A stretch of DNA of 64,000 nucleotides from Hesseltinella vesiculosa (GCA_002104935.1 MCGT01000041.1:131501-195500); one strand, 5' to 3'; positions 12,325 through 25,529 are shown, counted from the first letter of the stretch. The notes: a model not told the origin generated them from the sequence alone. Numbers and translations: made by a program.

Positions 12325-15300
12325 CTACATAAAGCCTGAGACGATTTTCTTCTTTTTCTTCTTTTTCTTTGCATCTGAGACGCCACGCGAACCGTGTAGA
12401 CCGGCTGATGGCTGGGTGGAAGCCATGACGATGTCATCGCTTGTGGGTTGGGTGGGCGAGTGGGTGCCTGTGAGAAGGAGGTCAGGGATGGATCGAGATT
12501 GCCATTGATGTTCGTCTACGTCCAGTGAAGAAGGTTCAGGGAGGTCAGGGAGGTCAGGTTTGATGTAATCAAACATAGGTGCAGTGTTGTCAAGTTGATT
12601 GAGAGGCTTGGCCAGGGTCGGTGGGTTGGTTTTTAGACTGTCCAGTTTACCAGGAATCCAGTCTCGACTCAACATGATCGATGCCGTCGTGGGCACGAAT
12701 GGGCTCCTGAGCTTGACATAGAAAGGTTGGTGCTGTGCATTGGTGCTAGGCTCTTGGGGTACAGGTAGGTAGAATTTCGATTGGCAGTAGAGGTCCTTGG
12801 CACAGGCATCCATGCAAATGCTGCGTCGCGACTGCTGCGTCTTTGACAGATGTGCTAATAATGTTCGTTTGAATCAAAGGAGGTGGATTGAGTTCCGGCC
12901 GTCTTCTATGTTGCTGGATCTTACCTGTCGCATTTCCAACCATCGCCTTGACATCATCGACGATCTGGTCATAAGCATCCATCTGGCCAGGCACTGGGAA
13001 CCACGGGCCGGAGGTCGTGTTATTCTCCTTGATTTGACATTGCGGTTCAAAGTACGAATGGCGATAGATCATACGATCAATTTTGTCCAGGGCATCCTTG
13101 GGTAGTTGGTATAGATGATCATTTTTGTCGGCCATTAAATCTTGCCTGTAAAAGAGAAAATAAGGGGGGGGGGTTAATGGCGCCGCCCGATGAGCTGGAA
13201 CGTATTTTTGTTGAGGTCTACACTGACATGCTACCGGCAACCATGGGTTCTGAAGGCTCCCATTCCGAGTAATTCTGCTTCTTTGCAGCATTGTCGTCAA
13301 GAGTAGCTACACTATCACGTATGAGCTCTGACAGGATAAAAAAAAAAGGAGAACGTTAGCAAGAGCTTTTTTTGGTTCATTTCGAGGCATACTCTTCATG
13401 ACGGCGCCTGCATCCCAAAGGAGATTTCGTTTCTTGCGCTTGTGATTAGTATCTGCGAGTTCGCGCACGGCCATCATGCGAGAGCGAATGAAGATAGGTT
13501 TGTTGGGATCCAGTTCCCAGTTATCGGATGAGTTGGAAGAGATAAATAGACGCGTCCATACAGAGCCATCGGCAAACAATTGCCATGTTTGGAGACAATC
13601 CTTTGTGGTACCAGAATGATCAGTGACAGTCGTAGGAAAGACAGTCATGCCTAAAGTCGTGGTAGGGTAGCGATCGGCAAGAGATTCTGTGAATTGTTGG
13701 TGTAGAGGCAAAAAGACCAAGCGAGAGTACGCTGCTGGCGATACATTTGGGTAGCCGTCCGCAGTGCTAATTGGTAACAATGAAAAAGGAAGCCAGTCAA
13801 CTAAAGCCTTCGATTCAGTAGGCAGCACTTACTCTAGTTGAAGAGATCCATCAAACTGATATTGAGCGTAGAGCATTTCCGTGTGGACAGTTGACCAAGC
13901 ATACAGGTGTACTTTGAAAATGGTTAGAAAATGATCCTCTTGCCGAGAAGGGGGGCTTTCTCACCTTTTTTGGGTTGGTGTTGGTCTGGGGTCATCTGTA
14001 GGAAAAGAGGAGGGCGATCCACAGACGCGTGATCCCACGCCAGCACAGGTTGGCAGGGGTACCGGAGGTCAAAGAGCAAGATGGATTCGTCTGTTGAAGC
14101 ACAGATTTGAAAGGAGAAGGGCTGATCGAGGGCTGCCAAAGTGAAGACGCGAGTTTTTATGGGGCATTTGTAAATCAAGGTGCGCATCGGTTGATCCGGT
14201 TCCTATAGTAATCATAGTTGAAAGTGTGCGGATCATTCAAAGAACTTACTCTAAAATTCACGAGCTCAATGCCTCTGGGTGAAGCCAGCACCAAGCTTCG
14301 TGAGTTGGGTCCATACACGCAGGTCTTCCATCTTTCGCTAACATGTTGTTTCGATGTTGTGCTTGTTAAGAGTCCCTGGTTGATTTGCCCTTTGAATAAA
14401 TACGTGTCCGATCTGAGACATTGGGAATGATATTAATAAAATAAAAAAGTCGGGGGCGCGTTTGGAAGGACGAATACTTACTGCAAGAGTGGTTGATTCA
14501 TGGATGACAGATCTGCGACCATGAATTCACCATTTTCCAGCACAAAAGTAAAGTGTTGATAGGTGTAAGGACTGAGACAAAGGTGAACAAGCTGCATCGA
14601 TCCGGAAGAGGTTTCAAAGTTGTCAAACTGATACAGCTGGTCATATCCGAGTGTACCTGTGGCTGAACGTTTGATGCCGTATATCATTAATCGACTGATG
14701 GTTCGCACACCAACAATGACTATGGATAGAAAGGTAAGTGTTTGACGTCCCTTGCATGCATGATCTCTTACTGGTATTTTTAGGTAAATCTGGTGCATTG
14801 GAAACGACAATTTGTTGTATAGGGCCGACGTGGATCGACAGGCGCTGAGCAACATCCGACACAGGCAAAGGGTCGGTGGTCCACGAGGAAGATTTATCGG
14901 TCAAGAGCACGGAATCGTATGAAAAGGATGTCACATCTATCGCAAAAAGCAAAAGGCGTAAGAAAAAAAAATTGAGGCGGTTGTCACCTACTTAGGACGT
15001 GCAGATTTTTCGACGACGGCGTCAAAAGATAAGGTTGATTTTTGATATAACCAAAGCCCAGACAGTTGCCACGGAATGGGTTGTAGATATAGCGCTGGGT
15101 CTTGTCAAGGAGAGAAAGCATGGGGGTGACATTCTTGAAGGGAGAGTATATGTCAGACCATTGATCGACCATGTCCAGAGTAGAGGCGTCGGTTGATTGC
15201 TATGGCAGTAAAAAAAAAAAAGTATATCAGTCTTTTTTCAACCTGCTGTCGACTGTATTTATTACTTTCTTTTTGCTGTAGTTGATAGTAGGTCGAATGT

Positions 15301-15512
15301 ATTCATTGGAAGGCTCAATCACTTGACGATCATTCGATTTTTCTAGGCTATGCCACTGAGCTGGTTGTGTCACAAAAAAAATAACAGTGAATAGTCCTGT
15401 CATATAGATAAAGATTTTGCAATAATGCTTTACTAATATCAATGGAGGCCGTGTCCCCAAAACTGATCTGTTTGATTTTCAGCTGCCTTTGATCAAAATC
15501 AGTAAACGGCAT
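12325..15512 (-). CDS. RRN6-like RNA polymerase I core-factor subunit
   Basis: A 12-exon gene of about 825 codons. Exons, 5' to 3': 15512-15434, 15360-15266, 15199-14992, 14936-14772, 14719-14482, 14412-14250, 14202-13965, 13911-13833, 13766-13393, 13327-13235, 13140-12925, 12854-12325. All phases close. The junction around 13235/13140 has a second in-frame solution. The protein begins MPFTDFDQRQLKIKQISFGD. Its first two thirds read like a divergent beta-propeller (ASTDESILLFDLRYP, LAWDHASVD). The extreme C-terminus is a Lys-rich run ending IVSGFM, reminiscent of the basic tail ending in Gly-Phe of Rrn6/TAF1C proteins. If correct, it acts in the nucleolus, recruiting Pol I to rDNA promoters. 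Assignment rests on architecture and tail; another WD-like protein is possible. It converges on the Kelch gene, with 91 bp between stops. Confidence 0.6.
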
Positions 15513-15569
15513 GGGGACATCAAAATAAAATAAAGAAAAAAAGAGGAGAGAAACATCGAGCTGTCCGAA

Positions 15570-15983
15570 GTGAAGAAGGCTTTTTTAAGGACCGCCGCGT
15601 CCTGCCTCAGGGCTTTGGTGTTCTCCACGTTCATTAGAAAATTTATTTGGAAGCGATTCATACACTTCACCGGAATTTTTTTGGAATCAGGTTATTTTTT
15701 TGGCACCATCATCGCCAAATTGCTATTGCTACAACGAAATTGCACTTTCAAGAACGCCAGAACTATTCACGTCGCCGTCATTCCTGCTTTGGACAGGATG
15801 GTGAAGAGCGATGGCTTGACCATGGAGGAAGCTGTTCAGCGTCTAGAAGAAATCCGCCTGGATAGAAAGCTGACATTAAGCGGCTTGATCATCCTCCTCA
15901 TGCAGCAAATGGCTATGCCTGATCGTCGTGATGAAGCGGCCTCACCCTGCTTTCTTTTTTTTTTTTTCCTTTCGTTCTTGTGA
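15570..15983 (+). other. Possible coding relic, unrecognised
   Basis: An open frame whose central part (IPALDRMVKSDGLTMEEAVQ, then RLEEIRLDRKLTLSGLI) has a natural, amphipathic-helix-like composition. The start is unclear (no good upstream ATG) and the end runs into a poly-T. It starts 57 bp from the divergent RRN6-like start codon and abuts the deleted histidine kinase copy. It may be an exon of an unidentified gene or a fragment carried in with the duplication. Confidence 0.25.
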
Positions 15984-16009
15984 CAGAGTGTAAGCGAGGC
16001 GTCGATACC

Positions 16010-16560
16010 CACACAGTACAAATCATTCATTAAAGTAAAGGAGAAATGGTGATATGAGAGCAGGGAAATAGCGAGGAATATAGAGGTATGCAATGAATTT
16101 AATGGGAGAAGAATAATCACAAAGAAATGTATTGGTATGAGCAGAGGCAAAGAGACAAAATAGGAATCATCACAGATTCAGACGGATCTTTGGCTTTGAC
16201 CATTTTCTTGTTACAGGTTTGCAAGGGATTTTTCATTCCTGCATCGTTAACGGCTTGCCAATGAAATTGTTCATACAAATTTGTCGATCTTGCTGCGAGG
16301 TATAGGCTGTCAGAGCAATGATATAGATATCTTGAACGCATTTTAAGTCGAATATGGGATTAGTACGTTGGTTTACAATTTATCTTGTTGTCAACAATCG
16401 CATACAATTAGTAGGTCCAATGGTTGGCCAGTAGATAGGGCAAGACGGTTGCTAACCACCGAGCGAGGTACAATCAACGTCAGTTCAGCTGAGTCGTGTC
16501 TGGAGTACTATCGGCCAGCCTCCAGCGCTTGAATATGGCGATTTTCCCTACGAAAAAAAA
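16010..16560 (-). pseudogene. Internally deleted copy of the hybrid histidine kinase
   Basis: Positions about 16010-16380 align with 20450-20890 (3' flank and receiver-domain exon of the intact kinase). Positions about 16395-16560 align with 23281-23490 (GAF-like region and first intron edge). The intervening kinase, H-box and ATPase parts are absent, so about 2.4 kb has been deleted. Recognisable receiver residues remain (YIIALTA, SQQDRQIC, FIGKPLTMQE), with small indels and stops. Orientation is the same as the parent gene 4 kb downstream, which fits tandem duplication followed by deletion and decay. Confidence 0.8.
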
Positions 16561-16939
16561 AAAATAATAATAACGCAAAGAGGGTCTTTCTTACCTTAAT
16601 TAAAACCTGGAGAAATACAGAGTTTGCCACGTAGCATGCATAAGGAAAACATCCGGAACCCATCAAGGCTAGACGCCAAGTCTGCATGCTACTTCCTCTT
16701 GAATTATTTCATGGTTTCTCCTGTAGTCCTAAGCCCACCTTGTCCCAAGACAAGTGATGTTCCCCGCGAGCGTACTACAGGTCTACTACATGATGGTATC
16801 TTCAAGAGGCACAAACAAAAAATAAGAAAAGAAAAAAATAAAACTGGGGTGGGGTGTTTTTTGAACCCTTTTTTTCTTTTCTTCGCTGACTACTTATTTC
16901 CTTATTGGTTCACAGGTTCCTTTTTTTTCTTTCTTCCCA

Positions 16940-18608
16940 ATGTCAGTGCCACCCCAACCTCATGGGTTGCAGCACGATGTAACTATCTCTTGTCAACAAG
17001 CAGATGCGTGGGAAATGGATCATACACTTGTGGGAATGCCCATTGTGGATTGGCCCAATGTAAACAAAGTGGCAAAGCGCGCATTGCAAGTCAATCCAAA
17101 TATCACAAAACCATGCAAGGCGTTGTCATCGGTGACGTTATCTCTGAAAATCATTGCAGAGAAGTCATTTGATGCATCCTTGGTCCTGTATTGCGAGCGG
17201 TGCAAGACATTCTTGAGCAAGAAAAGCGTGAAGGATGCATTCGCAAAGGCGTACGAGGGACTTGTTAAAAATGCTTTGGAGCGAAAATTGGCAGCAACAG
17301 GACAATCGATCGAACTCAAGTCCAAGATCGTTGGCAATCTGTTGGTCGATGACGCACTTGACGAGCGTATCAATAATTTGGAAAGCAAGAGCAAGAACAC
17401 GTTGCCATATGTGTCCGAATCGTCAACTACGGCCTCCTCGTCGCTATCATCTTCACCGAAAGTAAACCTGCTCACATCCGCCTCAACAGTGTCTCCTTCT
17501 TCACCTTCCTCATCAATGTTGGACACCACCAAAGCTACTGGACTCGAAAAGCTCGATGCTTACAAGATAGGACGGTTGACATTGGCACCTGACCGCGCAG
17601 TCATGACTTCGAGCTTGTCAAGCATCGTCGATCTCGTCAGCGCAGGGGACCAAGGACAACGTGCTCTATTTGATGATGACAAGTGGACTGACATGGAACG
17701 TACATGCTTCTCAAAGTGGAAATGGCCAGAAACAAAACTCCCACCAACGTTGGAAAATGTATTTGCTCAAGTGGTCGAGCTTGTTGAGCATGGGGAACGC
17801 GCGTGGTGCTCGAAGTTACTTGTGCCGAGCTTTGTATCAAACCTATGACGATGACGATACGAGCGTTGGTATTGCACTCTTGTATGAAGTCCTTGTCGCG
17901 CTACATCGTCATGAATTACTGCTGGACCCGCTCAATCTTGAACACCGCCCAACCGAGTATGATTACACCTTCAAGTTCTGGCTGCCTTTGCTGGATTGCC
18001 TCTTTGCAAAGAATCCCTACATCTGCACTCGAATTGGTGAATCAATCAATCGGTACACAGCTGCTGAAAAGCGTGCGCAGTACCATGATGCAAAGAAAGT
18101 CACAGCCTTCAAGATTGACATCCGGGTAACATGTCACTGCCGGCGGTCGCGAAAAGTTCTGGATATCGCTGCTGTCGAAGCAGCTGCCACCAACGACTTC
18201 GAAGACAAAATCACCACGGATCACGCCAAACTCATTCGTGAAGGCAAAGACATTTTGGATCATCTGCTGAAGTCAATGGTTGAGGAAGGAGCAGCAGCTT
18301 CTATGACAGCCATTTTTTTGCAGCTGGTTGGACTCCAAGGTCGGTTTTCAACAATGCATCTGACAGATGATGGCGTTTATGCAACCGTTCCCCAACAACC
18401 CCTTTTATACCCCACATCAGCTATGTCAATCAAACGTTTTGAAGGCACGTTGAAAACACTCCTTTATTTCCGACGCCAACTGCTTATCATCGGAACAAAG
18501 ATCAACCAACAACAAGACCTCCTGCATGACAAAAAGAACTCGTTTGGTTCTGTCCATGGCCGCCCATCCGCAACTTTACCCCCTCACTGTGGCATGCGCC
18601 CTAGCTAA
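16940..18608 (+). pseudogene. Unrecognised gene split by a frameshift
   Basis: The first frame (16940-17848, starting MSVPPQPHGLQ) encodes a 302-residue stretch with a CxxC (YCERCKTF), a helical region and a Ser-rich linker. The second frame continues from about 17800 to 18608 with RSYLCRALYQTYDDDDTS, LLYEVLVALHRHELLLDPLN and EYDYTFKFWLPLLDCLF. The two overlap near 17790-17850, where a one-base shift joins them; no splice pair fits well. The second part has the look of a family that is multi-copy in Mucoromycota (Trp/Leu-rich block followed by GESINRYT), but I cannot name a function. It could be a frameshifted pseudogene, a base error, or two exons. It sits between relics and is probably part of the accessory fraction. 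Confidence 0.45.
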
Positions 18609-20630
18609 GACGTGAACGGTGTATAGAATGCCTTGCTCTTTCGTGCGTATTAGCGTCAGGAAGAAAGAAATATGCAAGCTGAGGGAGATCCACTGTGCGG
18701 AGACTTGTTCTAGAATTAGACAAGTGCACGAGTAAACTCCGCACCTAGTCGTATTGCTTAAATCCTTTTTTTCTTTTTCTTCTTCATTCGAATTTTCGAA
18801 GTACTAATAAACCTGAAAAGATTCTAATTGAATTACTTGCTGTGTTTATTAGCCCAAAGTTTACACTCACAGCTACCGGGAAAACAAGCACCCACCTGGT
18901 ACTCACCGCCACATGATGATCCTTCTCTCGCCACACGACCCCATGAAATCTAACCTTCCTTTTTTTATGAGTATGAACCTCTTTTTATCTTTTCTATGCC
19001 AAACGTAATAAACGGTGCTTGTCATATCCACTACTGAAAAAAAAAGACTAAGAAAAGTCATGCCAGCGTCAAAAAAAAAATAAGAAGGTTCTACATTTTT
19101 TTCTTACCTTTCCATTGAGCTTTGGTCCTGGGCCCAACCTAACTCTGCCAGGATTTTTCTTTACAATACTCAGAATATATTATACAAGCTAGCGACCCTA
19201 GTTGGACATGTGAAAAACAGCCTTTTAGATTTCAGAAATAAAAAGTATTTTTTCGGTCTCGCTCAGTCTGATGAAGTTTTAAAAAAACTGTTTTTCACAA
19301 AACATGGTGCCGTTAATACCATGGCTGTCGCATTGGCTTCTGCAAGTGATAGTTCTCTATGAGCGGATTAAAAAATAAGTTGGGGAAAGTAAGACTCATA
19401 TACAAATATACCCCAGGCAAGTTGCACATACAAGTCTAACGCGCTGAGTCGGTAGCTTTGAGTTGGTTGAGTTTTCAGCGGTTTGTCGAGGGACAGTCTG
19501 TGCGGCAGACGAAGCAAAAAGAGTTTTAATTTGTGCTTTCGCCAGTGGTTCACCCTTGGCTTCAGCACCTGATTTTTTCCCACATTGGTGAGGCGCTAAT
19601 CACACGAGTTTGCACGGTGGTCGCATTGTTGAACCTCCTTTTACGAGGTCGACAAGAAATACATGACTCGTTACTTTGCGTATTTTGCACATACTTCGTT
19701 GTGGTTCAATGCCGATGGTGCATTAATACAACAGGAATGGCATTTGGAGCATAGTTTTAGCTGGAGAAAAAAGCTCATGCACCTGTTCGAATTCTGGAGA
19801 TGCCAGGCTGCGCTACTACGCCTTGCTTCAGCTCCAGGTCGCCGTTAAATCAAGTAATAGACAATGGAGAAAATACAGGATTTTTGCCGTAGTCATTCCT
19901 CCTCATGTACTTTGTGCATCAAGTTTGTAGGGTGGAGATCGCTTTTGGCTTGGTTTTTGGCTGCAGAATGTTTTTTTTATTGAATCGTCGTCGTCCAAGG
20001 CTAGGAACTCATCCATATGACTTTTATGGACTGTTCGAGTGGCGGTAATCCTTGAAATGAGTCAGCTTTGGTTACTGTCAATGACATATTTGCAGCCGTG
20101 GCACCTTACACTGGCGTTTTGGCAATTTTTCTCCGCAGCAGCCGACTTGGCCTACTTTGTATCAGGAAGGGCAGTGAAGCGATGAGTGCACATGTGTTTT
20201 ATTTATGATTTGAAGTGTCGATACAGTACCGGTGTTGAGTTTTCCCCCTATTCCCGCCCTTTTCCCCCGTTCATGGTTTTTCCCTCTTTCCTTTTCCCTT
20301 TCTTTTTTCTTCTTTCTTTTTCCCTCTTTTTATTCCCTCTTTTTATTTCCCATTGCACGTATACAAAAAAACCACTCGATCAAAGTGGTTTTATTATACT
20401 GTTTCCTTTTTTTTCTCAAAAATTGCCCAGACAAATCACCAGTACGGTACTGTACAATATTCATTAAAGTAAAAGAGAGATAGTGATACAAGAGCAGGAA
20501 AATAGCAAGGAACATTGAGGGATGAAATGATCTAATTGAACAGAATAAACACAAAAAATGTAATGGTATGAGAAGAGGCAACGAGGCAAAATAGGAATCT
20601 TCATAGAATGACGTTGGCACGTTTGGAACG
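18609..20630. other. Intergenic region, nothing recognisable
   Basis: About 2 kb without a supported gene. A strong C/T-rich stretch lies at 20240-20360. The last 190 bp are the histidine kinase 3' flank, which is also present in the decayed copy. Confidence 0.5.
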
Positions 20631-23600
20631 TTATTCCATAGTCATATCTTCAGCCGGGTCTTTGACTTTGACCAGTTTCCTGCTGCAGGTTTGCAAGGAG
20701 TTTTTCATTTCCTGCATCGTGAAGGGCTTGCCAATGAAATCGTTCATGCCTGCGTCAATGCAAATTTGTCGATCTTGCTGCGAGGCAGAGGCTGTCAGAG
20801 CAATGATGTAGATATCTTGCACGTTTTTAAGCGTCGCCGAGGCTGGGTCCAATATGGCACTAGTTCGCTGATTTACGATTTCTTTTGTGGCCTCCAACCC
20901 GTCCATTTCTGGCATGTACAAGTCCATCTGTTACAAGCAAACAAAAATAATAGGGTGAGAACGGACTCTAAAAATCTGTGGCAGGTGGCAACGTACAAAT
21001 ATGACATCAAACATTTGACTACGCATTCGCTCGAGCACCTCCTTGCCGTTGTTAACAACGGTGACATCCTGGTATCCTAGCCGCTTGAGTATGCTGACAG
21101 CAATTTTCTGGTTCACTATAAAAAGAGAGGGAACATCAACCCACCGCTAATCTCAGGGAAAACGAACGAAAATAAAATAAACGAAAAAAACCTTACAAAT
21201 GTTATCCTCAGCCAAGATAATTTTGATAGGTAAGGGCTGCGACGTGTCCTCGGTTTGGCTGGTGCTGAGCTTGGGACGATGGCGGCGAGAGTTTGTTCGT
21301 TTTGCACCGGTAGCTGTAGGAGGGTGATTTAGTAAGCTTGGGGAGGCTTCGCCTCGCCGAAGCAATGGTCGAATGGGTTTTGATTCTGTCGCAGTGGGAA
21401 TGGGCGCAGACGTGAACAGTTGACCAGCAGAAGAGGGTGGTAACACAGAGGCAAAGACCTGGGTCGGTGAAGGTAACGTGCTAGCGGGTAATGAGGTGAT
21501 TAATGGGTGCATTGTAGGTTGTTGTTGTGAGGAGCAAGGTTGCTCGACGGATGTTGCAGGGTGATAATCCAAAGAAGACGACGAACGACGGGGGTTGTAT
21601 GTGCACCAGGACGCTGGTTGGCGATTGCGGGCATACATGAATGGCTGCTGGGGTGACGTTGTGGAAGTGTTTTGGAAATAAGGAGTCGTTGCTCCGGTCA
21701 AGGAGGCGGGGGAGGCCAAAGAATGTCCTCCGGCACTGGTATTGGTATTGTAAGAGTCGATGGCTGTTCGTTCAAAGTAGCCAGAGTGTACACTGCCACC
21801 GCCATCCGAGGCAGAGGAGGTTGGAGACGGAGGCGAGATCATGAGACTACTGGCGGTGGTGCTTTCAGAGCCATAGCTGCGTTCATAGCGTCCATATGCA
21901 ACAGAAAGCGGGATTGTCAGTGCAAATTTGGAGCCAATGTTTTCCTCGGATTCGACCCAGAGCCCACCTCCCATCCTGTTGGCCAGGGTGCTCGAGATCG
22001 CCAGACCCAAGCCGGTGCCACCATATCGGCGTGCGGTCGAGATGTCGATTTGTGAAAAGGATTTGAATAGCTTGGGTAGGCGGTCGGGGGGAATGCCAAT
22101 GCCAGTGTCGGTGACACTGAATTCCAGAATAGCACGCTCAGTATTGCTATTGGCTGGATCATCGATGTCCATGTCTACCAAGTCCACATCCCTGCCTTGT
22201 TGTTGCTGCATCGCTCGTGTATACATGTCCTCCAGCTTGGCCTCATACCGCTGCTTTAGCTTGGATGTTCCTCGAGAGTGGTGTTGTTGCATCGGTGTTG
22301 GCACATATCGTTTGACGTGCACTCGGATCCCACCAGTTTTGGTGAACTGTGTAAAAAAAAAAAAAAAAAAAGTGGTCAGTGACTCTCCATGATTTGATTT
22401 TCTTAGCTACCTTGACCGCATTGGAGCAAAGGTTGACAATGATCTGGGTCAAGCGCATGGTATCACCCATCAGATGATCTGGGACGTCGGGTTCAACGTA
22501 CCAAATCAGAGGCAAGACGATTTTGTCTCGAGAATGGACACGTGATGTCAGTCCAAGGTTGGCGATCGTTTGTTGTACAGAAATGTGGTCGTCCATCGCC
22601 ATAGGGTATTCAACGATGTACATCATCTTTCCCAGCTGGGTGGTAGATGCCTGGTGCCGGGCCATGTTCAGAGCGTCTTTTAAAAAACGTAGCGAATAAA
22701 AATTCATGTTCAAAATGACAGCTCTCCCGATCTCGCCTTCTTACCTTTGATACATTTGCGCAGGCAAAACCGACGTTGCTCAAGTTTAAATTCTGGATCT
22801 TGATTGACTTTGGTGATGTCCAAGATATCGTTGATCACCTACGGCGGAAACAAAAATAGGGAGTGAAAGAATATATCGACAAATCTGAATGGATGAGGAC
22901 TTACTGTCAAAAGATGATGGCCGCTGGTCTGAATCACTTCCAAATGTTCAATTTGTTCCAGATTCAGAGACGATCGCTCTTGTAAAAGGAGGTCGGTCAG
23001 AGCAATGACAGCATTCATGGGGGTTCTTAGTAGGATATCGTAGACGTGGTTAGATGAGCACAATAGTAAAGCAGAACAGTGAAATTACCTGATTTCATGG
23101 CTCATGTCGGCCAGGAATTTGATCTTGTTCTCAGCGTCTTGAAGAGCAGCATTTTTGGCCATGGTCAGTCGCTCTTTGTCCCTGACATTGTCGAGTTCAA
23201 GTGCAGCTCGCTCCTGGACAGCCAAAAGCAAGTGTTGCGCCCTTCTCAGCCAAGAGACATCCCTGATTTGATCGGCATATACGGTCAGTAGACCCAACGG
23301 TTGGCCAGTAGATAGTGAAAGGCGGATGCTAACCACCGAGCGAGGTACAGTCAATGGCAGTTCAGCTGAGCCGTGGATGGTCATTGTGTTTGTTCCCTCC
23401 ACCAGACCAGCCTCCAGTGCTTTGGATTGAGGCGTATCTTTCATTAGCTCCATAGACAGAATATGGCGGCTTTCCCTGTGGGAAAAAAAAAAAGGAAAAA
23501 CAATTGAGACGGGTCGTTTTCGCAGACGAGAACGAACCATGAGGTATTGTCAAGTTGATTCGATTTGAAGCAGGCCCTCGTATACAAGTATTGATAAGCA

Positions 23601-24022
23601 TAGGGAGACGCGGACGTAGAGGAGGAGGAAGAGGAGGAGGAGCTACAAGTGGAGGACGAACTATTGATATCGTCAGGTGCAAGGCAGCGTAGATATTGTA
23701 GATACTGAAGGTCTTGATTGGAGGTATCGTCACGTGTAAGGAGGGTAACGTCTGTGGTGGGCTGGGTTTGGAGACGGCGGGCAATGTTTTCAGCTTCTTC
23801 GGTGGAGACCAGTTGCTGAATCCATACGGTGGATGCTTGCGTAGTCGAGAGTAGGTGCTCGGCCAGGTGTTCCAAGTAAACAAGACCAGTATAAGGATAA
23901 GTGCTGACGAGAAGATCGGCAGTGAGCCGAGACAAATCAGGGGAATCAGTTGTAGTAAAGTCAGGAACGACCGTTGGTATAGAGGTGCAGGGTAACGTAT
24001 CGGTGTTGGTTGCAATGTTCAT
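20631..24022 (-). CDS. Hybrid histidine kinase with C-terminal receiver
   Basis: Predicted 972-residue sensor kinase. Exons, 5' to 3': 24022-23538, 23475-23089, 23025-22905, 22838-22745, 22676-22411, 22346-21197, 21115-20997, 20927-20631. The N-terminal ~260 residues are soluble and contain a Ser-rich run and a GAF-like segment (VSIRLSLSTGQPLGLLTVYA). The H-box is FLADMSHEIRTP (His about 288, spanning an intron). The ATPase domain has the N-box NLCSNAVKFT, G1 DTGIGI (about 531), the F-box FKSFSQ and G2 GGTGLGL. A long Ser/Pro-rich linker leads to the receiver, with AEDN, the phosphoacceptor Asp in MDLYMPEMDG (about 876) and the Lys in FIGKPF. All catalytic residues are present, so His-to-Asp phosphorelay should work. 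No membrane segment is seen, suggesting a cytosolic sensor. A deleted copy lies at 16010-16560. Confidence 0.93.
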
Positions 24023-24569
24023 ACTGTTGAGAATAGGTTCTTGTCATCAAAATGTCACCCCTTTTGTGTCCAAGTAGGCAAGGAAAGACAAAAGAGAAAG
24101 AATGAAATGAAAAAAAGAAAAGTGCAAGAGGGCAATAAAATAACAAAGAGAAAGAGAATTAGGAAAGTAAAAATAGAAAAAATAAGAGTGACGACCCTGT
24201 GTATGGTTTGTACGTTTTTCTTTGTTGAATGTGTTTGAGGAGGTGCCGTATGTACAGTAAAAAGAGGAGAGCAAGGAGGAGTTTTTTTAATTTTTTTTTT
24301 TCCTCAGTCAAATGCAAAAAAAAAAAAAAAAAAAAAAAAAACACGTTGTCATACTGTATTGATTCTCTTTGTCATGATATTCCAATAGACATGTCTCGTT
24401 CCAAACTGTTTGGCGTTACGAGTGCTTCAAAAAAATTATATGAGTGAGGTTGGGAAGCATTTAGGACCAAAAGAATAGCACTCAGAGCATCTTAAATGGA
24501 CTCCCTCAACACCTCACTTCATTTCTGGTACTTACCAGGTATGACGGGATGGGCAGTGGTCTAGCCAAG

Positions 24570-24641
24570 CAGCGCACGGGTTAGTACGAGATGGTATGAG
24601 TTGGTACGGGTTGGCACGGGTTGGTACGAGTTGGCACTATC
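24570..24641. repeat. Short tandem repeat, unit about GGTACGAGTT/GGCACGGGTT
   Basis: Imperfect decamer repeats alternate GGTACGAGTT, GGTACGGGTT and GGCACGGGTT for about six units. It is a minisatellite in intergenic DNA. Confidence 0.75.
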
Positions 24642-25529
24642 GTTAGGTATTTTGATTTACATACCCATGTACGGTGACCACCGGAAGAGAGACATTGTAA
24701 TTGAGGTGACGGGCAAGCGATGCCTTTTTTACAGAGGGAGATGGAGCAAGATAACATGATGAGATTGATGAATTATGATCAGGAGGATCTGCGACAAAAA
24801 AGAAGGCAGTTGTTGAATTTGGTAAAATAAACGCAAAGCAAGTCAGTCGAGATGGAATACAGTATAGGAAAAAAGCACTGGCAGTGCAGTGAAAGGCACA
24901 GAAGTGTTCTTTGTCTGATGAGTTCGACGACTGAGAGGTGGGGGCTAAAAAGAGCGAGCACAGGGTGGAAAACAAAAAAGCAGAGAGGGAGAGGTTATGA
25001 AAGAGGAGGAGGATTGTGTAGGTGATGTAGGAGTGAGTGGGTTTTTAGATCCAGAACAAGGGTGGATGGTGGGCATACGTGGCGGTTGGGTAAGTGTGTA
25101 GTGTCCAGCTGGCGAAGGAAGGGAACCAGGCCAAGTCACGAGCTTGCAATGGCACCTTTTTGTGGTTGAGGTGGGTGTAGTGGGAGGTGGCTGAGGGAAA
25201 AAAATAAGTGGGCTGGTGGTGGACGAGCTCAGCTTCAGGCGAGCAAGGGCATGGAGGCAATTGATGGCGTAGCGGCAGGAACGGATTGAGTGGCCACAAT
25301 AGGGACAAGAGCGACGGCAATCGACGGGAAATCGCGTTGTTGCAGTGTTTGGAGACGCAGACGGAAAGGATGTAAGTGAAGCTGTCGGCAGGGTGCAATT
25401 AGTTGCGGCGGTGGTGACGAATTTCATTGTTGGGAGTTGGGTAAGGCGTTGGCGGGATTGCCATATTTAGCTTCCGCAAAGTACATTCGATGCGTGGCCA
25501 GTGCACGCACGGAAACTGTATTCCACCTT

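Noticed and set aside
24570..24641. Possible CRISPR-like array
   Set aside because: Contiguous short tandem units without spacers; it is a minisatellite in a eukaryotic genome.
24945..25427. 160-codon Ser/Thr/Pro-rich minus-strand frame
   Set aside because: Composition follows a C/T-biased strand; a competing frame of similar quality overlaps it.
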